This document shows positions 8,380 through 15,327 of a DNA stretch of 64,000 bases, in pieces. Numbering within the stretch: the first letter of the stretch is position 1; each line of letters begins with the position of its first letter. The DNA lies in NCBI GenBank assembly GCA_030267325.1, contig JAJDJS010000005.1, positions 28,887 to 92,886 of the forward strand. Reading direction: 5' to 3'. The notes beneath the pieces were generated by a model. It had not been told where the DNA came from. It saw only the letters and a program-made list of their open reading frames with translations, and ran no database searches. Position numbers and translations under genes: made by a program. This stretch comes from Desulfosarcina sp. OttesenSCG-928-A07. GTDB lineage: Bacteria; Desulfobacterota; Desulfobacteria; Desulfobacterales; Desulfosarcinaceae.

Positions 8380-9378
8380 TCACCACGGAATAAACTGGTA
8401 GAGTTTGGCGAACATTTCATACACTTCAATCCAGTTCTGAAAATCTTGGGTCGTGTTCATGTGGGCCCGTTTGTTCACCATCACCCAGCTCATGTGGGCC
8501 GCGCCATCCTTGCAGGTGCGGCAGTCCCGTGTTTCAGAGGTACAGCACCGGTGCATGGTGGAAAGATCCGATGCCCAGCGGATAAAATTGGTGAGCCGCC
8601 TGGGCCGGGGATTGCGGGTGTCCATGGGAAGGGTGACGGACGGGCACTCCATCCAGCCAAAGGACCGGTCCATCATTTTTCCGGTGGTGATGACCTCATG
8701 GTAGTATTTTGAAGAGATCACCGTGTCCGGGTAGGCATCCAGCATGGCGTCCATTTCATCCCGGATGGCGGACAGTTCGTCGGGTGTCCAGGAAAAGCCG
8801 TCCACGCCTTCGTCATTGGACAAAAGCTGCAGATGGACTTTTACGCCCACATCCCGGATTTTTTTGATGATGGGCTCAATCCGGCCCAGCTGTCTGGGCG
8901 TCAGGGTGTACAGATAATAGGTATGGGGATCGCCTTCGTAATGCTTGCTGGAAATGGCAAAGGCATCTTTTCCCCGCAAAAGCGTTTCTTCTTCCCGGCT
9001 GCCCCACAGGGAGATGCCCACCATCAGGTCCGGAAACCGGTCCCGGGGCACCTTGATCAGCCCGTTGGTGGCGCAGAAGGTGGGCAGCCGCTTGTAAAAG
9101 GCCTCCACCCGGTCCAGGCACAAGGTGGGTTCACCGCCGATAAGAATGGCCAGATTCACCCCCCGGTCCATTTCTTTGTCGATAAAGGCTTCCCATTGGT
9201 GAATGTCGGTTTCTTCGCGGGCCACCTGATGCTCGCCGGAAGAAAAGAAAAAACAGCCTTTGCAGCGCAGGTTGCAGCGGTTGGTCACATCATAGATGGA
9301 ACTTCTGATGTTCAGCCTGGAAATTTTCCGATACCGGTCATGCCAGTGTTCGTCCAGCAGTGAGCTGACGGTTTTCAT
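8380..9378 (-). CDS. Radical SAM enzyme with C-terminal Cys-rich auxiliary region
   Basis: The 332-residue protein binds a radical-SAM [4Fe-4S] cluster through CNLRCKGC (Cys35, Cys39, Cys42). GGEPT near 83-87 is the SAM-binding GGE motif. The C-terminal part holds further cysteines (MECPS, RCCTSETRDCRTC) like a SPASM or twitch domain binding an extra cluster. Its neighbour at 9407 has the same architecture, so the two are diverged duplicates. It should perform radical chemistry on a substrate held by the adjacent synthase; a lipid or ACP-bound chain is the inferred target. No peptide-precursor gene is visible, which argues against a RiPP role. The substrate is unknown. Confidence 0.8.
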   Translation of the reverse strand: MKTVSSLLDEHWHDRYRKISRLNIRSSIYDVTNRCNLRCKGCFFFSSGEHQVAREETDIHQWEAFIDKEMDRGVNLAILIGGEPTLCLDRVEAFYKRLPTFCATNGLIKVPRDRFPDLMVGISLWGSREEETLLRGKDAFAISSKHYEGDPHTYYLYTLTPRQLGRIEPIIKKIRDVGVKVHLQLLSNDEGVDGFSWTPDELSAIRDEMDAMLDAYPDTVISSKYYHEVITTGKMMDRSFGWMECPSVTLPMDTRNPRPRRLTNFIRWASDLSTMHRCCTSETRDCRTCKDGAAHMSWVMVNKRAHMNTTQDFQNWIEVYEMFAKLYQFIPW

Positions 9379-9406
9379 ACAGCAAAACTCCCTGAAAAAG
9401 ATCGGA

Positions 9407-10468
9407 TCAGGTCAATCCGAAACCCGGCGGCGGCACCTGCCTTGTGCACAGATTGGGACCGTGGGGATACTCCCGCACCCATACGCCAAGATAGGTGTTT
9501 ACATAATCCAGCCAGGACTGAAACGTATCCGGGTCTGAGGCATGGCGAAACAGCCGGGCGGTGACAATGGCGCTGCCGGCAGCATAGTGACGGCAGTCGT
9601 CGCAGTCCGTATCCGGCACGCAGCAGGCGGAAGCCCGGTCCCAGGACAGGTCCGTCCGGTACTGGCGGAAAGACCGGCCCAGTCCCACATCCGCAGATGG
9701 ATTCCGGCGCGGATACGTGCACCCGAAAAGGGCGTGAAGACCCGAAGAATGGGTGTGGGCCACCGCATTATACGAAGAATACAGAACAGTTTCCGGAAAG
9801 CGGTTCAGAAGCGCCAGCATGGTGTTCCGGATGCGGGCAAGGGTTTCCGGGGTGTGACGCAGGTTTCCGGTATAGCCCACAGGCGCTGAAAACAGGTTGA
9901 AGGTGATGCGGCAGCCTTTTTGGGAAAGCATGCGGGTGACGGTGTCTGCCTGGTCAATGTTGTGGGGCGTAAAGGTATACACAAAAATTGCCCGGGGATC
10001 AGATGCGTAGTTGTCCAGCTGACGGACCAGCATGTCTTTGGCGTTGCGGACGCGCCGGCTGGTTTCATCATCGCCCCACACCGACACATGGATCCGGTAG
10101 CCGATGTCATCGGGGATGAACGTGAGGCCGTTGGTGGCAATGGCCCCCAGGGGGATCTCGTCGTAACAGACCTGGCACAATTCCGGGACCAGTGACGGCT
10201 CCGCGCCGGCCAGCACCACAAAGGTGATGCCCCGGTCTTTTTCCGCCCGCATCAGGGCTCGCCACTTTTCCGGATCAGGATTTTCCGCAGCGTGCTGCTT
10301 TTCACCTTCATAATAATAGCAGCCATCGCAGCGGATATTGCACCGCCGGGTCATGTCGTAGGTGGATTCCCGCAGAAAAAAATATTTCCGCACGGCTTCC
10401 CATCGCTGGCGTACCCCAGGATCGGAAATCAGCTCGGCAAACGTATGGGATACCGGATCAGGTGACAA
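9407..10468 (-). CDS. Radical SAM enzyme, paralogue of the preceding one
   Basis: This 353-residue protein has CNIRCDGC (Cys43, Cys47, Cys50) and a C-terminal CCVPDTDCDDC cluster-binding motif matching its neighbour's. The SAM-binding GGE motif is altered to AGAEPS near 91-96. No ATG lies near the expected start. A TTG at 10468, two bases after the ACP stop, gives MSPDPVSHTFAEL and is the best start, with translation probably coupled to the ACP gene. Its position directly after an ACP gene suggests the substrate is ACP-bound or derived from it; that is inference. The enzyme may act with its paralogue as a pair. Confidence 0.8.
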   Translation of the reverse strand: MSPDPVSHTFAELISDPGVRQRWEAVRKYFFLRESTYDMTRRCNIRCDGCYYYEGEKQHAAENPDPEKWRALMRAEKDRGITFVVLAGAEPSLVPELCQVCYDEIPLGAIATNGLTFIPDDIGYRIHVSVWGDDETSRRVRNAKDMLVRQLDNYASDPRAIFVYTFTPHNIDQADTVTRMLSQKGCRITFNLFSAPVGYTGNLRHTPETLARIRNTMLALLNRFPETVLYSSYNAVAHTHSSGLHALFGCTYPRRNPSADVGLGRSFRQYRTDLSWDRASACCVPDTDCDDCRHYAAGSAIVTARLFRHASDPDTFQSWLDYVNTYLGVWVREYPHGPNLCTRQVPPPGFGLT

Positions 10469-10470
10469 AA

Positions 10471-10743
10471 TCAGGCCGCCTCGACAAGCTTGTTCTGAAG
10501 ATAGGTGGAAATCAGGCGAATGGTGGTGAGCTTGGGATAATCATCCTCGTCAATGCGCACCGCATATTCATCCCGCAGCACCAGGGCCACTGTGGCCAGG
10601 TCCATGCTGTCAATGCCTACTTCATCCACCAGATCCATGTCCGGATCAAAGGTTTCGGGCGTTATGTCCTCCAGTTTGAGTTCATCAATCATGATCCCGG
10701 CAACCCGGAGGATAATGGCGTCAATCGTGTGTCCTGCTTGCAT
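10471..10743 (-). CDS. Acyl carrier protein 1
   Basis: The 90-residue protein has the phosphopantetheine site in VGIDSMDLATV, with the modified Ser in DSM. It is acidic and helical like ACPs of type II systems. The start at 10743 (MQAGHTIDAII) follows a GGAG at 10753-10756 and matches the normal ACP length; longer frames upstream run through repeat-like sequence. It would carry the growing chain for the local ketosynthases and be activated by the PPTase fused at 3674-5281. The radical-SAM gene begins two bases after its stop. Confidence 0.88.
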   Translation of the reverse strand: MQAGHTIDAIILRVAGIMIDELKLEDITPETFDPDMDLVDEVGIDSMDLATVALVLRDEYAVRIDEDDYPKLTTIRLISTYLQNKLVEAA

Positions 10744-10846
10744 CAGGTCGTTCTCCAGAAATTTTTTCCTCGCCGCCTGTCCGTTGCTGTTTCGGAAAAG
10801 GGGGAGAGGGGTCAGGGTGAGGGGGCTTGAAACCACGCCCTATCAT

Positions 10847-11221
10847 TTATTTTGGAATATCCTTGCAAACTGCGGGTTCGGCCCTGTCCATCACCATCGT
10901 GCCGGTGGCCACCAGACCGTCCGGTTTTTCCAGCCGGAACAGCCAGGTTTGGTTGCCGGCAGGGGTGACAGCCACGGTTACCTGATCATCCGGAACAATC
11001 TTGCGCTTGAACCGGACCCGCCGAAGTTCAGCGACCCTGAAAGACGGGTCTGTTTGATTCAGATCCGGGTGTTTCCGGACAAGATCCGCCACCCAGGCCA
11101 GTTGGGCCACACCCGGAAACACGGGCTGGTCTGGAAAATGACCGCTGAACCACGGTGAGGTTGCCGGAATATGGACAATTTCGGTGAGTGTCCCAGTATC
11201 CGGAAGGGGATTTGGCATCAT
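10847..11221 (-). CDS. ApeI-like hot-dog 3-hydroxyacyl-ACP dehydratase
   Basis: The 124-residue protein has SGHFPDQPVFPGVAQLAW near 33-50, the HFPxxPVxPGVxQLxW signature of the ApeI-like branch of FabA/FabZ dehydratases. FabZ proper has a catalytic Glu after PGV; here the equivalent stretch reads AQLAW, as expected for this branch rather than a defect. The start at 11221 has AAAGG six bases upstream; a second ATG follows directly. It should remove water from beta-hydroxyacyl-ACP. It is the first gene of the minus-strand ACP1, radical-SAM and KS run. Upstream lies a MITE-like element that may have displaced its promoter. Confidence 0.8.
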   Translation of the reverse strand: MMPNPLPDTGTLTEIVHIPATSPWFSGHFPDQPVFPGVAQLAWVADLVRKHPDLNQTDPSFRVAELRRVRFKRKIVPDDQVTVAVTPAGNQTWLFRLEKPDGLVATGTMVMDRAEPAVCKDIPK

Positions 11222-11263
11222 CTGGCGCCTTTCAGGCTGAACGGGTCTGCAATAAATTTTCTG

Positions 11264-11473
11264 CAGGGCCATCGCTTGAAAAAAAGTTAATCATTTCAGC
11301 CTCTATCCATCACATCCGTGCAGGTGGCACCCAAGAAATCAAAAGGAAAATCCATTCGGATGATAGATTCCCACCTGTACGGAAATGATGAAGGTTGGGT
11401 AAAGTCGCACGAACCCTGCAAAAACGCCATTTATTGAGACCGTGCGGCAATCCTGTTTCAAGCGATTGCCCTG
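11264..11473. mobile_element. MITE-like element, copy A
   Basis: The ends are inverted repeats: CAGGGCCATCGCTTGAAA at 11264-11281 matches the complement of the right end at 11456-11473 in 17 of 18 bases. The 210-bp interior has no gene. A relative with similar ends and shared internal segments lies at 56124-56370. I see no clear target-site duplication. It occupies the space upstream of the dehydratase gene. Confidence 0.65.
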
Positions 11474-11481
11474 AAACTTTT

Positions 11482-11521
11482 TGTATAAACCATTGACCGT
11501 TTGTATTCAAGGGAAAGGAAG
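11482..11521. repeat. 40-bp direct repeat flanking the ATPase-nuclease module, left copy
   Basis: This 40-bp sequence begins TGTATAAACC and ends GGGAAAGGAAG. It recurs at 13191-13230 with a single mismatch, in the same orientation. The two copies bracket the two-gene module exactly. The right copy is the region upstream of vapB. Confidence 0.9.
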
Positions 11522-11530
11522 TCGGCTTCT

Positions 11531-12079
11531 TCATGCGTTATCTTGTCCCTGTTCCGGAAGTATCAGACCATACTGCTTTGCCAGCGCATCATTGATCACC
11601 ACCACGGAAGTCGGCCCAAAAGCCCAAGCTTTTACCGTTGAACGCAGCGCAATCCTCAAGGCATCCTGAAGCGGTGGCAGCCATGCATCCTCATGACCTT
11701 TAATCACCAAAACAAACTTCACGTCAGTTTGTGAAAGATCAAGTGCTTTGAACGCTTCGGGCAGTTCTGTTTTGGCAATCTGGTGTCTTTTCAGGCAGGA
11801 TGCCCATCCCAGCGAAAAGGCATTGATGAGTTTTTCCCGGATTTCGGAAATGAAATTGTCAAAGTTGGGTTGGATTTGCGGACGAGGCGTGCTGGATTTG
11901 GCCTCGACGATCCACAGGACTGGCGGTTTTCCGTTTTTGGTGCGAAGCAGCAGAAATTCCGCCATCTGGATGTGGTCTTGAATAGCCGCATAGCAGGCAC
12001 TCTTCTCAATGTAAAAACATTGTCCCTCTGGATACGGGCCGAACTTCATTCCGGATTCGACAATCGCCTGTGCGGTCAT
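11531..12079 (-). CDS. Putative PD-(D/E)xK nuclease partner of an AAA ATPase
   Basis: The 182-residue protein has a beta-strand-like stretch ending WIVEAKSS, where Glu59 and Lys61 form an ExK motif, and an acidic Glu41 about 18 residues earlier (MAEFLLL). This spacing is that of PD-(D/E)xK nucleases. I do not recognise a named family. Its start overlaps the ATPase stop by four bases (ATGA), so the two are made together and probably act as a complex. The pair resembles two-gene anti-phage modules in which an ATPase senses and a nuclease executes, but it does not match PARIS, Septu or Gabija as I know them. The nuclease call is motif-based. Confidence 0.55.
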   Translation of the reverse strand: MTAQAIVESGMKFGPYPEGQCFYIEKSACYAAIQDHIQMAEFLLLRTKNGKPPVLWIVEAKSSTPRPQIQPNFDNFISEIREKLINAFSLGWASCLKRHQIAKTELPEAFKALDLSQTDVKFVLVIKGHEDAWLPPLQDALRIALRSTVKAWAFGPTSVVVINDALAKQYGLILPEQGQDNA

Positions 12080-13089
12080 TTGAGCGACAACTCCACCTCT
12101 TCTTTATAGAGCTTTATCGATTCGTCAATGATTCCATTTTTCGGTATCCCGCCCTTGAGGTTCGCGGGTGTCCAGTGGCTGTCATGCGCTGAAATGACAG
12201 GGATGGAAAAATTCTTTTCCTGTGCAATCAAAAACAGCTTCTTCACAACAAAATAGGAATGCGTGGCGAGAAAGAACTGAATGCCGCCTTCGGCCAGTAC
12301 CGCCACGATATCAAGCAGTTTTGAAACTGCCGCCGGGTGCAACGCAGATTCAGGCTCATCCATAAACACAATGGATTTGTTGTCCAGATACCGATTGCCG
12401 AGCAGCGTATCGATAATCGCAATTTTTTTGACGCCTTCTGCGGTCATACCGATGGAAAACTTCTGATTTCCCTTTTTAAAGTGCCAACGACCCGATGTCT
12501 CATCGTATTCAACCCGACCGCCCACAATATCTTCCAAATAGTTCTGTGACTTGGCAAATTCTGCGTAATTTCTTCCCATTTTGGGTGACTGGCGCAGCGC
12601 TCGGGCAAGATCAAGATAGGTATCATCAAAACCGAAGGCTTTATCCTGTTCCCGGGATTTGAGAATAATCGGGTGTAATGACAGCACTTCCTTTGCAGGC
12701 AGGAATATGGAATTGCTTGTCCTTGGATGGACATAATTTTCCAAAGATGAAATCTGTTTGGCCGTGTCCTTGCCAAAACTGTAAACAAAATTTTGCTGGT
12801 CAAATTGAACGGTACAAGACAAGGCACTATCCGCGCCTTTGGTCACCAGATCACCAATCTTGTCCGGTTGAAAGGTCCAGTAAAGTTTTTCAGCCAGGAT
12901 CTCTGCCGCTGTTCTCTGGTCATCGCCACGTCTGTATTCCTCAAGGGTCCGCATGGTGCTGTAGAAGGCTTTCAAAAGGAAGGTCTTGCCTGTGCCATTG
13001 CCGCCGATAATCAGGTTAATCAGACCAAGGCCCTGCCAATCCAGTCTGGCGAGAGGCCCGAAATTTTTCAGTTCAATTCTGTCTAACAT
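12076..13089 (-). CDS. ABC/OLD-type AAA ATPase (AAA_15-like) of a two-gene defence-type module
   Basis: The 337-residue ATPase has Walker A GGNGTGKT at 29-36, a signature-like IGMTAEGVKK near 213-222, Walker B SIVFMDEPESALHP with DEP at 244-246, and the switch His277 in FLATHS. This is the layout of SMC/RecF-like ATPases found in OLD, AbiEii-like and related defence proteins. The start at 13089 gives MLDRIELKNFG, the usual N-terminal strand, and has AAAGGA six bases upstream. No TOPRIM or other effector domain is fused; the effector role would fall to the coupled downstream gene. The module lies within 40-bp direct repeats, between a MITE-like element and vapBC. Confidence 0.8.
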   Translation of the reverse strand: MLDRIELKNFGPLARLDWQGLGLINLIIGGNGTGKTFLLKAFYSTMRTLEEYRRGDDQRTAAEILAEKLYWTFQPDKIGDLVTKGADSALSCTVQFDQQNFVYSFGKDTAKQISSLENYVHPRTSNSIFLPAKEVLSLHPIILKSREQDKAFGFDDTYLDLARALRQSPKMGRNYAEFAKSQNYLEDIVGGRVEYDETSGRWHFKKGNQKFSIGMTAEGVKKIAIIDTLLGNRYLDNKSIVFMDEPESALHPAAVSKLLDIVAVLAEGGIQFFLATHSYFVVKKLFLIAQEKNFSIPVISAHDSHWTPANLKGGIPKNGIIDESIKLYKEEVELSLK

Positions 13090-13190
13090 GGCTATCCTTT
13101 CGTGTGACACGTTCTTTCTGCCCACGTCAGGTGGTGATCGTTGATGCAGTCGCTGCTCAACATGGGATATCCAATCATCAAGGTCTGGCC

Positions 13191-13230
13191 TGTATAAACC
13201 GTTGACCGTTTGTATTCAAGGGAAAGGAAG
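13191..13230. repeat. 40-bp direct repeat flanking the ATPase-nuclease module, right copy
   Basis: It is identical to 11482-11521 except for one G/A difference at its eleventh base. It lies just upstream of the vapB promoter. The distance between the two repeat starts is 1,709 bp. Confidence 0.9.
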
Positions 13231-13234
13231 GGTG

Positions 13235-13274
13235 TTGACAGGTGTCTCTCTGAGTATATATTAAACATATATAT
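13235..13274 (+). promoter_or_regulatory. vapBC promoter with AT-rich imperfect palindrome
   Basis: TTGACA at 13235-13240 is a perfect -35 box, followed after 16 bases by TATATT (13257-13262). The -10 region lies inside an AT-rich imperfect palindrome at 13254-13274. That is where a VapB-VapC complex would be expected to bind for autorepression. The operator role is inferred from position. Confidence 0.6.
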
Positions 13275-13287
13275 TACAGGAGGTGCC

Positions 13288-13515
13288 ATGCAACAGGCCA
13301 AATTATTTCAAAACGGGCAGAGCCAGGCGGTACGGCTGCCCAAGGAGTTCCGCTTTGAAGGCAACAGTGTGTCCATCAAGCGGGTGGGAAGAGCGGTTGT
13401 CCTTTTGCCGCATAATGAGCCGTGGGAGACCCTTTTTGACGCACTTTCCGATTTTTCTCCGGATTTCATGGCGCAGCGGAATCAACCGGTTGCAGATATT
13501 CGTGAGGATTTCTGA
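13288..13515 (+). CDS. vapB: Type II antitoxin VapB (AbrB/MazE-like)
   Basis: The 75-residue protein begins MQQAKLFQNGQSQAVRLPKE, the swapped-hairpin AbrB-type DNA-binding fold of VapB antitoxins. The C-terminal half is acidic and should wrap the VapC toxin. The start at 13288 has a strong AGGAGGTG ribosome binding site at 13278-13285. The stop overlaps the vapC start (TGATG), the usual toxin-antitoxin arrangement. The complex probably represses its own promoter at 13235-13262. Confidence 0.92.
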   Translation: MQQAKLFQNGQSQAVRLPKEFRFEGNSVSIKRVGRAVVLLPHNEPWETLFDALSDFSPDFMAQRNQPVADIREDF

Positions 13516-13916
13516 TGCGCGTGCTTCTGGATACGAATATCTGTATTTACATGATAAAAAATAACCCGCCGCACATCCGGAAGCATTTCGAACGGTTTGT
13601 TCCCGGTGATATTGCCATCTCCGTCATTACTGTCTCCGAACTGCAATATGGCGTTGAAAAGAGCGCTTCCAGAAAGAAGAATGCGGCGGCCCTGGAAGCT
13701 TTTCTGCTGCCACTTGACATTGTTCCTTTTGATCGCGATGCCGCGTTTGCCTATGGCAGGATCAGGGCGGAACTTGAAAAACAGGGCCAGCCCATCGGCG
13801 GCATGGACATGTTGATTGCCGCCCATGCCATTGCTTTGAACGCAGTTCTGGTCACCCACAATCTGCGGGAATTCCAGCGCATTCCGGATCTGGTGTGCGA
13901 AACCTGGGTGGAGTAG
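13515..13916 (+). CDS. vapC: Type II toxin VapC (PIN-domain ribonuclease)
   Basis: The 133-residue PIN-domain protein has the acidic metal-binding residues Asp6 (LLDTNICIY), Glu42 (VSELQYG) and Asp98 (GGMDMLIAAHA), so it should be an active endoribonuclease. VapC toxins commonly cut tRNA or rRNA; the target here is unknown. It is translationally coupled to vapB. It ends 38 bases from the convergent B12 radical-SAM gene. It sits in the gap between the two minus-strand halves of the lipid locus and looks like part of the inserted material. Confidence 0.93.
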   Translation: MRVLLDTNICIYMIKNNPPHIRKHFERFVPGDIAISVITVSELQYGVEKSASRKKNAAALEAFLLPLDIVPFDRDAAFAYGRIRAELEKQGQPIGGMDMLIAAHAIALNAVLVTHNLREFQRIPDLVCETWVE

Positions 13917-13953
13917 CAACGTCAGTCATCTCCACAGCTTCAATCTTTTGTTT

Positions 13954-15327
13954 TTACCGGCACAGGTATTCCCACAGCGGGCCGGTGTAGCCTTTTTCGT
14001 ACATCCGGGTGGTGATCCGTGTGTTTTCTGGACTGCCCGCACCGATGATCCAGTTGATCCGGCCATTTGCCTGCTTTGTGATTATTTCCGGAATTTCCTG
14101 CGGATCCATTCCCAACGGCCGGTAAAAAATTGGCAGTGTCAGATCCTGATCTTTTCGGATTTGTTCCTCGGCAAGCGCCAGATCGTACAGTTTTGTGAAA
14201 GGATAGATACGCATGCCGCAGAACATGAATACGGCGCACTGATCCAGGGCTTCAATGCGGTCCAAAGATCGGGAAAGTGTTTCCCGCGTCTCGCCCGGCC
14301 CACCGAACAGAAAATAATGGGAAGTATGAAGTCCGGCATCTTTTGCCATGCGGTGGGCGGTGAAAACCTGTTGGTGGTGAAAGGGTTTGCCGTAAGCGGA
14401 AAGCACCGGATCGCTCATGGATTCGGTTCCGAATTCCACATGAAGAAGACCGCACTCCCGCATGATCTCAAAATAATCCGGCGGAAACGATGTGGGGGCA
14501 AAAAACGCGCCCCACGGAATGGAAAGTCCCGCTTTTTTAAAGGCCTTGGCAACAGCCAGGCTGTGGTCGGTGTCTGCATTGAAGGCTGAATCCGTCATAA
14601 ACAGATAACGGGCTCCGCCAGCCTGAAGATCCATGGCCATGCGGGCAATGGCGTCCGGCGAAAACAGCCGCATGCGCCGGCCTTCGATATGGGGATAGGT
14701 GCAGTAAATGCAGCCAAACGGGCATCCGCGTTTGGATTGCAGGTTCAGAATGCCGCCGTGGGTTGTATAAAATTCCACATGGCTCTGGTGCGGATCAAAA
14801 TGTGGCGTGATGGCGCCCATCCAGGGGCCGGGCCGGGTTACCGGGCCGCAGCCCGTCACCACGCCTTCAATGGCGGACGGATCCTGTCCGTTTGACAAGG
14901 CATCCAGCAGCAGCGTCAACCGTTCGCCCTCGCCCACAATGCCATAATCGGCGTTAAGCCCGGCCATGGCTTCTGCCGGAAAAATGGTAAATCCGCTGCC
15001 GCCCAGTACCACCGGCGCGGCTACGGCCCGCCGCACCGCACTCATGAGGTCGCAATACGCCGCCATGAAGGTTTCCGGCCGGGTGATGTCCGTGGTGTCG
15101 ACATTACGCAGGGAAATGCCCACCATATCCGGCATAAAGGTACGGATGGCCGATTCCAGGTCATCCATGGCAGCGGTGGTATTCCAGTCCAGAATGCGGA
15201 CCGTGTGATGAGGCCGAAGCGTTCCGGCCACATGGTCCAGTCCCAGGGGATAAACCGGGTAGGGGGTGGTCATGGGGTTGGCGGAAATCAGAAGAATTTT
15301 CATGGCAATTTTGAAAGAGAGGGTCAT
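13954..15327 (-). CDS. B12-binding-domain radical SAM enzyme (class B type)
   Basis: The 457-residue protein has an N-terminal Rossmann-like cobalamin-binding domain (about 9-150, KILLISANP at its start and VVLGGSGFT near 106-114) but no DxHxxG motif. A radical-SAM core follows with CPFGCIYC (Cys202, Cys206, Cys209). This architecture includes methylases, cyclases and ring-contraction enzymes. The ATG at 15327 shares a base with the KS-CLF stop (TAATG), which indicates coupling; an alternative ATG lies eight codons in. The direct link to a KS-CLF gene supports an acyl-chain substrate. The reaction itself is unknown. Confidence 0.82.
   Translation of the reverse strand: MTLSFKIAMKILLISANPMTTPYPVYPLGLDHVAGTLRPHHTVRILDWNTTAAMDDLESAIRTFMPDMVGISLRNVDTTDITRPETFMAAYCDLMSAVRRAVAAPVVLGGSGFTIFPAEAMAGLNADYGIVGEGERLTLLLDALSNGQDPSAIEGVVTGCGPVTRPGPWMGAITPHFDPHQSHVEFYTTHGGILNLQSKRGCPFGCIYCTYPHIEGRRMRLFSPDAIARMAMDLQAGGARYLFMTDSAFNADTDHSLAVAKAFKKAGLSIPWGAFFAPTSFPPDYFEIMRECGLLHVEFGTESMSDPVLSAYGKPFHHQQVFTAHRMAKDAGLHTSHYFLFGGPGETRETLSRSLDRIEALDQCAVFMFCGMRIYPFTKLYDLALAEEQIRKDQDLTLPIFYRPLGMDPQEIPEIITKQANGRINWIIGAGSPENTRITTRMYEKGYTGPLWEYLCR

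Noticed and set aside
8380..10468. RiPP (peptide natural product) cluster based on the paired radical-SAM genes
   Set aside because: No precursor peptide, protease or exporter gene was seen; the genes are coupled to ACP and ketosynthase genes instead.
11264..11473. Copy A as a Rho-independent terminator
   Set aside because: The inverted ends are almost 200 bp apart and no T-run follows, so it reads as a MITE-like element.
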